NCBI GenBank assembly: GCA_013286165.1
Contig: JABDGF010000003.1
Location: 3,526-67,525 of the forward strand
Reading direction: 5' to 3'
DNA length: 64,000 nt
Source: Acidobacteriota bacterium
GTDB lineage: Bacteria > Acidobacteriota > Terriglobia > Acidiferrales > UBA7541
Part shown: in pieces, positions 30,501-39,525 of the stretch
Layout of the letters: every line of letters starts with the position of its first letter
How positions within the stretch are numbered: the first letter of the stretch is position 1
Notes under the pieces: model-generated
Told to the model about the DNA's origin: nothing
Seen by the model: the letters and a program-made list of their open reading frames with translations, nothing else
The model's database searches: none
Translations under genes and position numbers: made by a program

Positions 30501-30616
30501 GGCAGTTCTGCTCCTCTTTGTTCAACAAATCAAAAGGCGGCTCAACAAATCGAAAAGCGTTTAACGCAATCGGAAACAATCGCGCGGCAGCATCGCCGCG
30601 CGGACAAAACCTGAGA

Positions 30617-30650
30617 GAGATCCTTCGGCCGTGCACGGCCTCAGGATGAC
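30617..30650. repeat. Palindromic repeat family B copy
   Basis: AGATCCTTCGGCCGTGCACGGCCTCAGGATGAC. Confidence 0.75.
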
Positions 30651-30680
30651 GGCCCGGTAACGACGTGGCCGCCTAAAAAA

Positions 30681-30932
30681 CTACGCAGCGCTGAGGCACT
30701 CTTCGTGCCAGACGCCGGGAATCCCATCGAGCGTGTAAATCTCGTCGCCGCCGGTGAAGAATTCGACCTTCTTCACGTTGGCCGTGCGGCCGGCAAACTC
30801 GAGCTGCTCGGGCTCGAGTTCGTTGTGGTACTGGCCGGCTTCGAGGAAGTCCTCGAGAAACGGACGATCGGCGATCTTCACGCTCGTCCCGGCCGGAAAC
30901 TCTGCATTGTTGACGCCTTTGGTCTTTCCCAT
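30681..30932 (-). CDS. 84-codon conserved-looking hypothetical protein inside the 2-oxoacid dehydrogenase operon
   Basis: MGKTKGVNNAEFPAGTSVKIADRPFLEDFLEAGQYHNELEPEQLEFAGRTANVKKVEFFTGGDEIYTLDGIPGVWHEECLSAA; fits between E1-beta and E2 on the same strand. Confidence 0.7.
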   Translation of the reverse strand: MGKTKGVNNAEFPAGTSVKIADRPFLEDFLEAGQYHNELEPEQLEFAGRTANVKKVEFFTGGDEIYTLDGIPGVWHEECLSAA

Positions 30933-30954
30933 GTTCCCCCGTGCGCTGCCCGCT

Positions 30955-31968
30955 TTAGTATTTTGCCAGTTCGCGCGCGGCCGCGACGACCTTTTCAGTG
31001 TTTGGCATGAAGTATTCTTCGAGCGTCGGCGAATAAGGCACGGGCGTATCGATCGCGGTGACTCGAGCGATCGGCCCATCGAGATCCTCAAACGCCCCTT
31101 CACAAACGATAGCGGCAATTTCGCCGGCAATGCCGCCGGTCTTCGTGTCTTCGTGAACGACAAGAAGCTTGTTGGTCTTCTTTACCGACGTGATGATCGC
31201 GTCGCGATCGAGAGGAAGCAGAGTGCGGAGGTCGATGACTTCCACATCGATTCCCTCTTTGGCGAGCTGTTCGGCGGCTTCCATCGATGTGTGTACCATC
31301 GCGGCATAGCTCAGGATGGTGAGGTCGCGCCCTTCGCGCCGGATGGCCGCCTTGCCGATGGGCACCAGGTGATCGCCCGCGGGCATTTCTTCCTTGATGC
31401 GGCGGTACAGATATTTGTGCTCGAAGAAAAGGACCGGGTTGTTGTCGCGAATCGCGGACTTCAGCAGGCCCTTGGCGTCCGCCGGAGTGGAAGGATAAAT
31501 CACCTTCAGGCCGGGCGTATGAACGAAATACATTTCCGGGTTCGCGGAGTGAAACGGACCACCGTGAACGCCACCACCGGACGGCCCGCGGACGACGATC
31601 GGCACAGGCGCGCCCCAGAGGTAGTGCGATTTCGCGACGAAGTTCGTGATCTGGTTGAAGCAGCAGGCGATGAAATCGATGAACTGCATTTCGGCCACGG
31701 GACGCAGGCCGAGAAAGCTCATGCCGCAGGCCGCGCCGATGATGGCGGTTTCAGCGATGGGGGTTTCGATGACGCGTTCGCGCCCGAATTTTGCGAGCAG
31801 GCCGTCGGTGACTTTGAAGGCGCCGCCGTAGGCGCCGATGTCTTCCCCGATGGCGACGACGGCGGGATCGCGCTGCATTTCCTCCATCATGGCCTGGCGG
31901 ATCGCCTCGACCATGGTAACGCCGGTTTGCGCGGGTGCTGCGGTTGGAGTCGCAAAGTGACTAGCCAT
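30955..31968 (-). CDS. 2-oxo acid dehydrogenase E1 component, beta subunit
   Basis: MVEAIRQAMMEEMQRDPAVVAIGEDIGAYGGAFKVTDGL...GPSGGGVHGGPFHSANPE. Confidence 0.95.
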   Translation of the reverse strand: MASHFATPTAAPAQTGVTMVEAIRQAMMEEMQRDPAVVAIGEDIGAYGGAFKVTDGLLAKFGRERVIETPIAETAIIGAACGMSFLGLRPVAEMQFIDFIACCFNQITNFVAKSHYLWGAPVPIVVRGPSGGGVHGGPFHSANPEMYFVHTPGLKVIYPSTPADAKGLLKSAIRDNNPVLFFEHKYLYRRIKEEMPAGDHLVPIGKAAIRREGRDLTILSYAAMVHTSMEAAEQLAKEGIDVEVIDLRTLLPLDRDAIITSVKKTNKLLVVHEDTKTGGIAGEIAAIVCEGAFEDLDGPIARVTAIDTPVPYSPTLEEYFMPNTEKVVAAARELAKY

Positions 31969-31970
31969 CT

Positions 31971-33542
31971 CTAGCGTCCTCCCTTTCCTTGCGATTTACC
32001 GCCCTGCTTGCCGAAGGACTTCGCGCCACCCGATTTCGAGAAATTCTTGGCAGGACTCTTGGGCGTGAAATTTTTCGAATTGCCGTTCGCCGGAACGGCG
32101 GAATTTCTGCCCTTCTGCACGCGGCTGTACACCTTGGCTTCGGCGGTGTCGCGGAAAGCTTTGTCCTTGGGGCCGCGGCCGAAGGGGACGCGCGGACCTT
32201 CGGGCTCGGCGGCGCGTTCGGGTTCGACGAACTCATCCTCAGGGTAAATCGGCGGCACGGGTTTCGGCGGTACGGGCGCGACGGCCGGGCGCGGAGCAGG
32301 CTGCGGCTGAGCGGGCTTCGCTTGCTGGACTGTGTTTGGTTGCCGCGCTGGGTTGGCGTGCAGCACTGGGCGCGGCGCATCGGCGTGCTGCTGCGGTTTC
32401 TGTTGCGGCTTCTGGTGCTGCGAGTGGCCGCCGTTTGCGGATTTCAAGACCGAGGCGGCGTCACCCATGCCGGCCGGAAAATCGGAGAGCTTATAGGTGA
32501 TGTCGATGCCGGAGCCCGGCGGCGTGACTTCGCTCATCGGGCGTTTGAACTCGGCGGAAATATCGTGGCAGCCGTCGCAGTAAACGCCTTCGGCGGCGAA
32601 TTCAGGCGGCGGCATCGGCGAGTCTTCGGCGAACTGCTGGTCAACGTCGAGCAGCTTTTCGATCTTGGCGTCGAGTTCGGATTTCGTCTTGGCGTCCCAG
32701 ATTTTATTGTCGGTGAGAAATTTCTCGTACAGCACGATGGGATCGCGCGACTTCCAGAAATCGAACATTTCCTTGGGAACGTATTCGGCGGGATCGTGCT
32801 GCGCGTGGCCTCGCATGCGCATGGTTTTCACTTCGATCAGGCGAGGGCCGCGTCCGGCGCGACACTCTTCGACAGCGTACTTGGTGTTGTTGAAGACGGC
32901 GACGACGTCGTTGCCATCGACGATCGAGCTTTGAATGCCGTAGGCGACGGCGCGGTCGGCGAGATTTTTCACCGGCACCTGGCGCGAAACGGGCGTCGAA
33001 TAGGCCCACTGATTATTTTCAACGATCAGAACGAAAGGCGCCTTTTGCGCGGCGGCGAGGCCGAGGCCTTCGTGGAAGGCGCCGGTAGAACTGCCGCCGT
33101 CGCCGATCCATGTGAGAGCGACAATATTCTGGCCGAGGTAGCGGCCGGCCATCGCAACGCCGGTCATTACGGGGATCAGATCACCGAGCATGGAAATGGG
33201 CGAGACGATGTGCAGATCTTTGAGGTCGCCGAAGTGGCTGGTGCCGTCTTTGCCCTTGGTGGGCGAGGTGTATTTCGCCATGTGCTGCGTGAAGATGTCG
33301 CGCGGGGGAACGCCTTTGACGAGCAACGCGCCGATATTGCGGATCATGGGCGCGATCCAGTCGCGCTTTTCGACGGCGGACGCGGTACCGACCGAGACGG
33401 CTTCCTGGCCGAGGCTGGAGTAGAGGCCCCCGACGATTTTATTCTGGCGGAACAGGCGGACCATGCGCTCTTCCAGCTGGCGGTTGAGCTGCATGTAGTA
33501 ATAAAGGTTGAGGTGCTGTTCGCGCGTGAGCGGCTGGCTCAT
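31971..33542 (-). CDS. 2-oxo acid dehydrogenase E1 component, alpha subunit, with a long disordered basic C-terminal extension
   Basis: TPP motif WIGDGGSSTGAFHEGLGLAAAQKAPFVLIVENNQWAYSTP; core ends near residue 330, then Pro/Gln- and Lys/Gly-rich tail. Confidence 0.93.
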   Translation of the reverse strand: MSQPLTREQHLNLYYYMQLNRQLEERMVRLFRQNKIVGGLYSSLGQEAVSVGTASAVEKRDWIAPMIRNIGALLVKGVPPRDIFTQHMAKYTSPTKGKDGTSHFGDLKDLHIVSPISMLGDLIPVMTGVAMAGRYLGQNIVALTWIGDGGSSTGAFHEGLGLAAAQKAPFVLIVENNQWAYSTPVSRQVPVKNLADRAVAYGIQSSIVDGNDVVAVFNNTKYAVEECRAGRGPRLIEVKTMRMRGHAQHDPAEYVPKEMFDFWKSRDPIVLYEKFLTDNKIWDAKTKSELDAKIEKLLDVDQQFAEDSPMPPPEFAAEGVYCDGCHDISAEFKRPMSEVTPPGSGIDITYKLSDFPAGMGDAASVLKSANGGHSQHQKPQQKPQQHADAPRPVLHANPARQPNTVQQAKPAQPQPAPRPAVAPVPPKPVPPIYPEDEFVEPERAAEPEGPRVPFGRGPKDKAFRDTAEAKVYSRVQKGRNSAVPANGNSKNFTPKSPAKNFSKSGGAKSFGKQGGKSQGKGGR

Positions 33543-34390
33543 GCTTCACTTCCTTTCGATGCGGAGACTGCGAGTTCGAGTTCGGCTGAGTTTGATGCCG
33601 CTATGTGGCTGAGATCGTTGCTCGCTTCGGCTGAAGCTGATACTTCGGATGCGGCCAGCGCTGCTGCGAATTCTTCGCGCGTGACTGGGACTATTGCGCT
33701 GCCGAACACTTCACCGAATTGCGTGACGAGGGCCTGTGCGACTTCGGCGCGCGAGACGGCGCGATTGAGAAGACGTTCGAGCGAGGCGGCGCGTTTCCCG
33801 GAAATGCCGCACGGAACGATCAAATCGAAATAGTTGAGGCTGGTGGTGGCATTGTACGCGAAGCCGTGCGAGGTGACCCAGCGGCTTAGGTGCACTCCGA
33901 GCGCGGCGAGTTTCTCTTCGCCGTTCGGGGTATCAACCCATATGCCGTGCTTGTCCTCGAACCGTTTGGCTTCGACGCCGAATGTCGCGCTGGCGCGAAT
34001 CATGATTTCTTCGATCTGCTCGACGTACCAGCGGACGTCTTTCTTGTGCGCGGCGAGATCGAGAATCGGGTAGCCGACGATCTGGCCGGGGCCGTGGTAG
34101 GTGATGTCGCCGCCGCGATCCGTTGCGTGAAACTCGACGTTCATTTGCGCGAGGACGCCGTCTGCTGCTTTGAGATGTTCTCGCTTGCCGTTGCGGCCGA
34201 GCGTGATCACGTGCGGATGCTCGCACAGGAGCAATGTGTCGGGAATGTCGCCACGTTTGCGAGCCGCTACCGTGCGCGACTGCAGCTCCGAGGCTGGCGC
34301 GTAAGGGACGAGGCCGAGATCGACGACCCAGCACGTTTTTCGGGACGGTTGGCTCACAACTCTCTCAGACATCGATTCACGAACTGCCAC
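33539..34390 (-). CDS. lipB: Lipoyl(octanoyl) transferase
   Basis: LLLCEHPHVITLGRNGKREHL, RGGDITYHGPGQIVGYPILDL, KLAALGVHLSRWVTSHGFAYN; ATGA overlap with E1-alpha. Confidence 0.94.
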   Translation of the reverse strand: MAVRESMSERVVSQPSRKTCWVVDLGLVPYAPASELQSRTVAARKRGDIPDTLLLCEHPHVITLGRNGKREHLKAADGVLAQMNVEFHATDRGGDITYHGPGQIVGYPILDLAAHKKDVRWYVEQIEEIMIRASATFGVEAKRFEDKHGIWVDTPNGEEKLAALGVHLSRWVTSHGFAYNATTSLNYFDLIVPCGISGKRAASLERLLNRAVSRAEVAQALVTQFGEVFGSAIVPVTREEFAAALAASEVSASAEASNDLSHIAASNSAELELAVSASKGSEA

Positions 34391-34470
34391 AACTTTTCAC
34401 AACTTGGCCGTGAAGGCCACGCCCGCGGGCGCCGTGAACCGCACGCGCCGCGAGCGCTGGAACGTCACAA

Positions 34471-35868
34471 CTAAAAATTGATCGTCAAGCCGCGAACGCT
34501 GTTGTACGCATCGCCCAGCGCTTCCCAAACGGTGGGGTGCGCGTGGATTGTGGCGGCCATGTCGTCGAGCGTGCCTTCGAGGGCCAGCGTATTCACCGGC
34601 CCGGCGATAATTTCGGTAGCCAGCGGCCCGATGGCGTGAACGCCGAGAATTTCGCCGTACTTGGCGTCGGCGACGACTTTGATGAAGCCTTCGTGCGAGC
34701 CGAGGATCGTGGCTTTGCTGTTGCCGAGGAACGGGAACTTGCCGGTCTTTATTTCGTAGCCGGCTTCGCGCGCCTGTTTCTCGGTAAGACCGATGGAGCC
34801 GATCTGCGGTTCGCAGTACGTCGCGTTCGGGCAGCGCCTGCGGTCGAAAGGCTGAACGTCTTTACCGGCCATGCGACCGACGGCGATGATTCCTTCTTGC
34901 GATGCGGCGTGCGCGAGCTGCGGCTGGCCGGCGACGATGTCGCCGATGGCGTAGACGCCCGGCTCGTCTGTCTCCATGTAGGCGTTGGTGTGAACGAAGC
35001 CGCGCTCGACTTTGATTTTCGTTTTGTCGAGGCCGATGTTTTCGGTAAGCGGGCGGCGGCCTACGGCGATCAGCACTTTTTCGGCGTTGATGGTTTTCGA
35101 GGCGCCGGACTTGTCTTTGTAAACGACGGTCGCGCCGTTCGCGTCTTTCTTCACGGACTCGACTTTGGCTTCGAGTTCGATCTTCATGCCCTTCTTGACG
35201 AGGGCTTTGTGAAGCTCGGCGGAAATTTCTTCGTCTTCGAGAGGCACGACGCGCGTGACGGCTTCGAGCAGCGTGACGTCCGTGCCAAATGTCTTAAAGA
35301 TCGAAGCGAATTCGACGCCGACCGCACCGCAGCCGACGACGATCATCGACCTCGGGATCGAGGTGAGGCCGAGGATTTCGCGATTGGTGAGAATCGTATC
35401 CTTATCAATCTCCACGCCGGGAAGCGAGCGCGCTTCGGAACCAGTGGCGAGCAGGATGTACTTGGTTTCGAGTTCGGTGACCTTGCCGTCTTTTTCCACC
35501 GAGACGCGGCCCGGACCGGCGATCTTGCCCCAGCCCGTGATCGATTCGACTTTATTCTTTTTGAAGAGCAGGCCGATGCCGCCGGCGTGCTTCTTCACGA
35601 TTTTGTCTTTGCGGCCCAGGATCGACGGCCAATTGATCTTCACGTCTTTGGCTTCGAAGCCGAATTCCTCGGCGCGCTTGAAATGTTCGTAGATGTCGGC
35701 GTGGTGGAGAAACACTTTGGTGGGAATGCAGCCGACGTGGAGGCACGTCCCACCCAAGAATGAATCTTTTTCGACGACGGCGACTTTCAGGCCCCACTGC
35801 GCGGCGCGAATCGCAGCCACATATCCGCCGGGACCACTACCAATTACAACGAGATCGTATTTAGCCAA
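34471..35868 (-). CDS. lpdA: Dihydrolipoyl dehydrogenase (E3)
   Basis: VVIGSGPGGYVAAIRAAQWGL, GGTCLHVGCIPTKVFLH, AHPTVWEALGDA. Confidence 0.96.
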   Translation of the reverse strand: MAKYDLVVIGSGPGGYVAAIRAAQWGLKVAVVEKDSFLGGTCLHVGCIPTKVFLHHADIYEHFKRAEEFGFEAKDVKINWPSILGRKDKIVKKHAGGIGLLFKKNKVESITGWGKIAGPGRVSVEKDGKVTELETKYILLATGSEARSLPGVEIDKDTILTNREILGLTSIPRSMIVVGCGAVGVEFASIFKTFGTDVTLLEAVTRVVPLEDEEISAELHKALVKKGMKIELEAKVESVKKDANGATVVYKDKSGASKTINAEKVLIAVGRRPLTENIGLDKTKIKVERGFVHTNAYMETDEPGVYAIGDIVAGQPQLAHAASQEGIIAVGRMAGKDVQPFDRRRCPNATYCEPQIGSIGLTEKQAREAGYEIKTGKFPFLGNSKATILGSHEGFIKVVADAKYGEILGVHAIGPLATEIIAGPVNTLALEGTLDDMAATIHAHPTVWEALGDAYNSVRGLTINF

Positions 35869-36133
35869 CCCAGTTCTCCCTTGCAGTTTTCAAAGAAGCG
35901 ACGAGCCATTCGATGCGCGGTGGGTTCGTCAGGATTGCGGGCAACACCCTACGCAAACGCTTGATTTTAACAGCCGTACGGGAGCGTCGCAACCGGGATT
36001 GGGATGGGGAAGCGGGTAAAGTGAGGGCGGGCGCCAGTCCATTTTGGTTTGACGTAGCTGAGCCAGTGTGAAACTTTCGCTGACGCTTTCTCGTACCATC
36101 AGTCAAACGTACTGAGATTCCAGGAGTGTGCCC

Positions 36134-37096
36134 ATGAGTTTGAGTTCCCAACCCAGCCCGATGGCCGTGGATACGCGTTTCAGCCCGGCGCCGCCCCAGC
36201 CCCCCACTGCGCTGCACAAGACATTTATTGGGCCGAATGGATTGCGTGCTGGATGGCGCATCTTGATCTTCGTTGCGCTTTTCGTCGCGCAAGGCAAAGT
36301 GCTGAATATCGTGCTACACAGAATCCCGGCCGTAGTCGCTATGCACAAGGGATTGCCACCCGACGTGATGACGCCGGGCGTGCTGATGTTTGACGAAGGG
36401 TTGTCGGTCGCGCTACTGCTGCTCACGGCGTTCTGGATGACGCTGATCGAGAAGCGTTCGTTCGCGGATTACTACCTGCCGATCAATGAAGCATTCGGCA
36501 AGCGATTCTGGCAGGGCGTGCCGTACGGATTCGCGATGCTGTCTGCGTTGATGGCGATCATCGCGGCGCTGCACGGATTTTCGATTCAAGGCTTCGTTAC
36601 GGCGGGTGCTGTGGCTCTGAAATTCGCATTGCTCTACGCGATAGGGTTCTTCTTCGTGGGCATGACGGAAGAATTCCTAATGCGCGGATATCTCCAGTCC
36701 GCGCTCGGATCGGGAATCGGGTTCTGGCCTGCGGCGCTTGTGCTTTCTTTTCTCTTTGGCTTGGGCCACATCCAAAATATAGGCGAGGATTGGTTCGGAG
36801 CGGTGATGGCGGGGTCTTTTGGAATCCTCGCGGCGTTTGCGCTGTTTCGCACCGGCAACATCTGGTTCGCGATCGGGATGCACCTCGGCTGGGACTGGGG
36901 CGAGACATTCTTTTACGGAGTCCCGGACAGCGGCCTGAAAGGGACGAATTACCTGCTCAATGGCGTATTGCGCGGCCCGCACTGGATTTCCGGCGGCAGC
37001 GTTGGGCCTGAGGGCAGTGTGTTCGCGCTCGTCGTGCTCTTGCTTGCCGGAGTCGGGATTCATTTTCTATTTCCCGCAAAGCAAGTGGCTGCTTAG
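36134..37096 (+). CDS. CPBP family intramembrane metalloprotease
   Basis: GMTEEFLMRGYLQSAL (EExxxR), FLFGLGHIQN, HLGWDWGETFFYG. Confidence 0.88.
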   Translation: MSLSSQPSPMAVDTRFSPAPPQPPTALHKTFIGPNGLRAGWRILIFVALFVAQGKVLNIVLHRIPAVVAMHKGLPPDVMTPGVLMFDEGLSVALLLLTAFWMTLIEKRSFADYYLPINEAFGKRFWQGVPYGFAMLSALMAIIAALHGFSIQGFVTAGAVALKFALLYAIGFFFVGMTEEFLMRGYLQSALGSGIGFWPAALVLSFLFGLGHIQNIGEDWFGAVMAGSFGILAAFALFRTGNIWFAIGMHLGWDWGETFFYGVPDSGLKGTNYLLNGVLRGPHWISGGSVGPEGSVFALVVLLLAGVGIHFLFPAKQVAA

Positions 37097-37314
37097 CGTT
37101 TCCAAAGCCTGGAATCCTTTCCTTCACAATCAGCATCTACATGTGGTCGCGGGCCGGTAAAGTTTCCGGCTTGCGGCCCTTTTTGCCGCGGAGCGCATCG
37201 AAGAGAAACTCCGGTTTCTTCCCGAGCAACATGCGCGATTTGACAGCGGTGGGAAGGACTCGTTAAAATCGCGGGCTTTGAGTGAGGCGTTTGGGCTCAC
37301 CTAGGGAACAATCG

Positions 37315-37668
37315 ATGGACAAGAAACGACTGGATTACTACAAGAAAAAGCTGGTGACGCGGCGCGAGGAACTGGCGCGCGGCATCCTGAGAACCGAGCA
37401 GGAAGGACGCGAGGCCGACGAGGATCCCACCGTGGATCTCGCCGACAAGGCTGCCAATTCCTACACCAAGGAATTTCTCTTCGGCCAAACGCATAACGAA
37501 CGCACGATGCTGGCGCTGGTGGACAACGCGCTGATCCGCATCAAAGACGGCACGTTTGGCGAGTGCGATTCGTGCCACGAAGAACTTCAACAGAAGCGGC
37601 TGGAAGCGGTGCCCTGGACGCGGTACTGCATCAGCTGCCAAGAGAAAAAGGAACAGGGGCTGCTGTAA
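37315..37668 (+). CDS. TraR/DksA-family C4 zinc finger protein
   Basis: IKDGTFGECDSCHEELQQKRLEAVPWTRYCISCQEKKEQ. Confidence 0.92.
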   Translation: MDKKRLDYYKKKLVTRREELARGILRTEQEGREADEDPTVDLADKAANSYTKEFLFGQTHNERTMLALVDNALIRIKDGTFGECDSCHEELQQKRLEAVPWTRYCISCQEKKEQGLL

Positions 37669-37684
37669 GCCCCTGTTCGGTTTT
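37652..37684 (+). terminator. Rho-independent terminator overlapping the 3' end of the DksA-like gene
   Basis: AACAGGGGCTgctgtAAGCCCCTGTT followed by CGGTTTT. Confidence 0.75.
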
Positions 37685-37799
37685 ACCCGTACCGCTGTGC
37701 CCTTCCCTGAGATTTTCTCCGCCGCAGCTTGACCTGTGCGCCGTTGTGTAACTGGTCCCGCTAAAACTTTTTACGCACGTCACGAATCGGTTATATAAG

Positions 37800-38633
37800 G
37801 TGGGTGTGTTTCTACGCTCCACGCTCGAAGCGTTGGCGTCTGTGCTGGCGCCGGCGCCGTGCCGGCTTTGCGCCAAGCCGCTGCTGAACGCGAGCCGCAT
37901 ACCGATTTGCCCGGAGTGCCTCGCATCGTTTGTGCCGATTGGCGAGCCGATATGCCAGTGCTGCGGGCGGCCGTTTCCGGCGATCGTTGCGGAGCACGCG
38001 ACTGCGAGTGGCGCTGCGCCGCTCACCCTGTGCCGGCTGTGCCGGGAAAATACTTTTGCATTTGCGCGCGCGCGAAGCTTCGGCGTGTACGACACTGCGC
38101 TGCACAACGCGATCCTGCTACTGAAGTACGAAGAGCTGACGCGGCTTGGCCACTGGTTCGCGGAGCGCCTCGCGGAAGTGGCTGCGCGCGAAGCCGAGCT
38201 TTTTCAGGCGGACGTGGTGGTGCCGGTTCCGCTTCATCCCGCGCGGCAACGCGAGCGCGGTTACAACCAGGCCGAGCTAATCGCGCGTCCTCTCGCGAAG
38301 AAGCTCGGCATTAAGCAAGGATCGTATTTGTTGATGCGCACAAGGCCGCGGCCGGCGCGGCTGGTGCTTTCGCGCAAAGAGCACTGGGAATCCGTGCGTG
38401 GCGCGTATGCCACGCGAAAAGGGCTGCGGGTGGACAAACTTCGAGTGCTGCTGGTGGATGACGTGATGACGACCGGAGCGACGCTCGATGCATGTTCGCG
38501 TGCATTGAAGAGCGCGGGCGCGGCTTCGGTGGTGGGTCTGACGGTGGCGCGGGTTACATCCGGCCTGGGACCGCTGCCGGCGCCTGCTATGCCGACACGT
38601 AAGGCGGGTGCGCCAGTCTCGAAACATTCATAA
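37800..38633 (+). CDS. comF: ComF family protein (phosphoribosyltransferase-like)
   Basis: N-terminal CRLCAKPLL...CPECL...CQCCGRPF zinc ribbons; VVPVPLHPARQRERGYNQAELIARPLA; VLLVDDVMTTGATLDACSRALK; probable GTG start. Confidence 0.9.
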   Translation: MGVFLRSTLEALASVLAPAPCRLCAKPLLNASRIPICPECLASFVPIGEPICQCCGRPFPAIVAEHATASGAAPLTLCRLCRENTFAFARARSFGVYDTALHNAILLLKYEELTRLGHWFAERLAEVAAREAELFQADVVVPVPLHPARQRERGYNQAELIARPLAKKLGIKQGSYLLMRTRPRPARLVLSRKEHWESVRGAYATRKGLRVDKLRVLLVDDVMTTGATLDACSRALKSAGAASVVGLTVARVTSGLGPLPAPAMPTRKAGAPVSKHS

Positions 38634-38721
38634 TCGGGAAACTAGCGGCGCATAGGCTGCATCTACTATACTTTGTACAGAGTCAGGTGAGAGTTTTTCG
38701 AGCGACGCGAGGGCGGCGCAA

Positions 38722-39351
38722 ATGGAAAACCGACACAAAAGCGGACTAAGACCGCGGCCTGTAATGGGCCGAGCCGGAGTTGCGCCCGACTCGGCGAAAT
38801 CCAAGCTCGCCGCTGCTGCCACCCCCAGCCGTCCCTCCGTGATGCAAGCCCCCGTACTTGTTCTGAACGCGACCTTCGAGCCCATTAATGTGACTGCCGT
38901 TCGCCGAGCGCTTGTGCTCCTGCTGAAGGGCGTGGCGCAGGCGGAAGAGACGAATTCCTCGAACGTGCATTCCACGAAAAGCGCGATGCAGGTGCCGAGC
39001 GTAATTCGCCTGCTGAGCTACCGGCACATTCCGCAACAGAGCCGGGCGCTCTCGCGGAAAAATATTTTGCTGCGCGACCGGAACACCTGCCAATTCTGCG
39101 CGCGAATTTTTCCGACCTCGGAATTGACGCTGGACCACGTGATGCCGCGATCGCGCGGCGGACGCTCTTCGTGGGAAAACCTGGTGGCCTGCTGCTACGC
39201 CTGCAACAACCGCAAGGGCGACCGCACGCCGGAAGAAGCGGGGATCAAACTGCAGCGCCGGCCTCGGCCTTTTACGCTGCACACTTCGCGCCAGCTGATG
39301 CGCCTGATCGGGCATCGCGACGAAAAATGGCGCAAATATCTTTTTTACTAA
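38722..39351 (+). CDS. HNH endonuclease family protein
   Basis: [26 protein letters not shown]..., [57 protein letters not shown]. Confidence 0.9.
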   Translation: MENRHKSGLRPRPVMGRAGVAPDSAKSKLAAAATPSRPSVMQAPVLVLNATFEPINVTAVRRALVLLLKGVAQAEETNSSNVHSTKSAMQVPSVIRLLSYRHIPQQSRALSRKNILLRDRNTCQFCARIFPTSELTLDHVMPRSRGGRSSWENLVACCYACNNRKGDRTPEEAGIKLQRRPRPFTLHTSRQLMRLIGHRDEKWRKYLFY

Positions 39352-39442
39352 TCACTTCCAGCATTTTTCTTCGCCGTGAAAACAATGCAACCTTTTCCGA
39401 GAACGCGCGTCTAATTTTATAACTGCTTCTAGGACACACCCC

Positions 39443-39487
39443 GGGAAGTGGCACCGGCCTAATCCGGACCACTTCCTCTCCTTTTTT
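39443..39487 (+). terminator. Probable Rho-independent terminator after the HNH gene
   Basis: GGAAGTGGcaCCGGcctaatCCGGaCCACTTCC followed by TCTCCTTTTTTC. Confidence 0.7.
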
Positions 39488-39525
39488 CTGGCTTCTATTT
39501 TTGAATACTCTGCAAAACCGATTTT

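Noticed and set aside
30754-31974. 406-aa plus-strand ORF antisense to E1-beta
   Set aside because: Shadow ORF with no recognisable family
31989-33833. 614-aa plus-strand ORF antisense to E1-alpha and lipB
   Set aside because: Shadow ORF; real genes on the minus strand have clear motifs
37141-37200. GC-rich inverted repeat CGGGCCGGTAAAGTTTCCGGCTTGCGGCCC considered as terminator of the CPBP gene
   Set aside because: Stem is imperfect and only a short T-run follows; not confident enough to list
38722-39351. HNH endonuclease considered as a homing endonuclease or restriction enzyme
   Set aside because: No partner methylase, intron or intein context; this HNH family is a common stand-alone chromosomal gene
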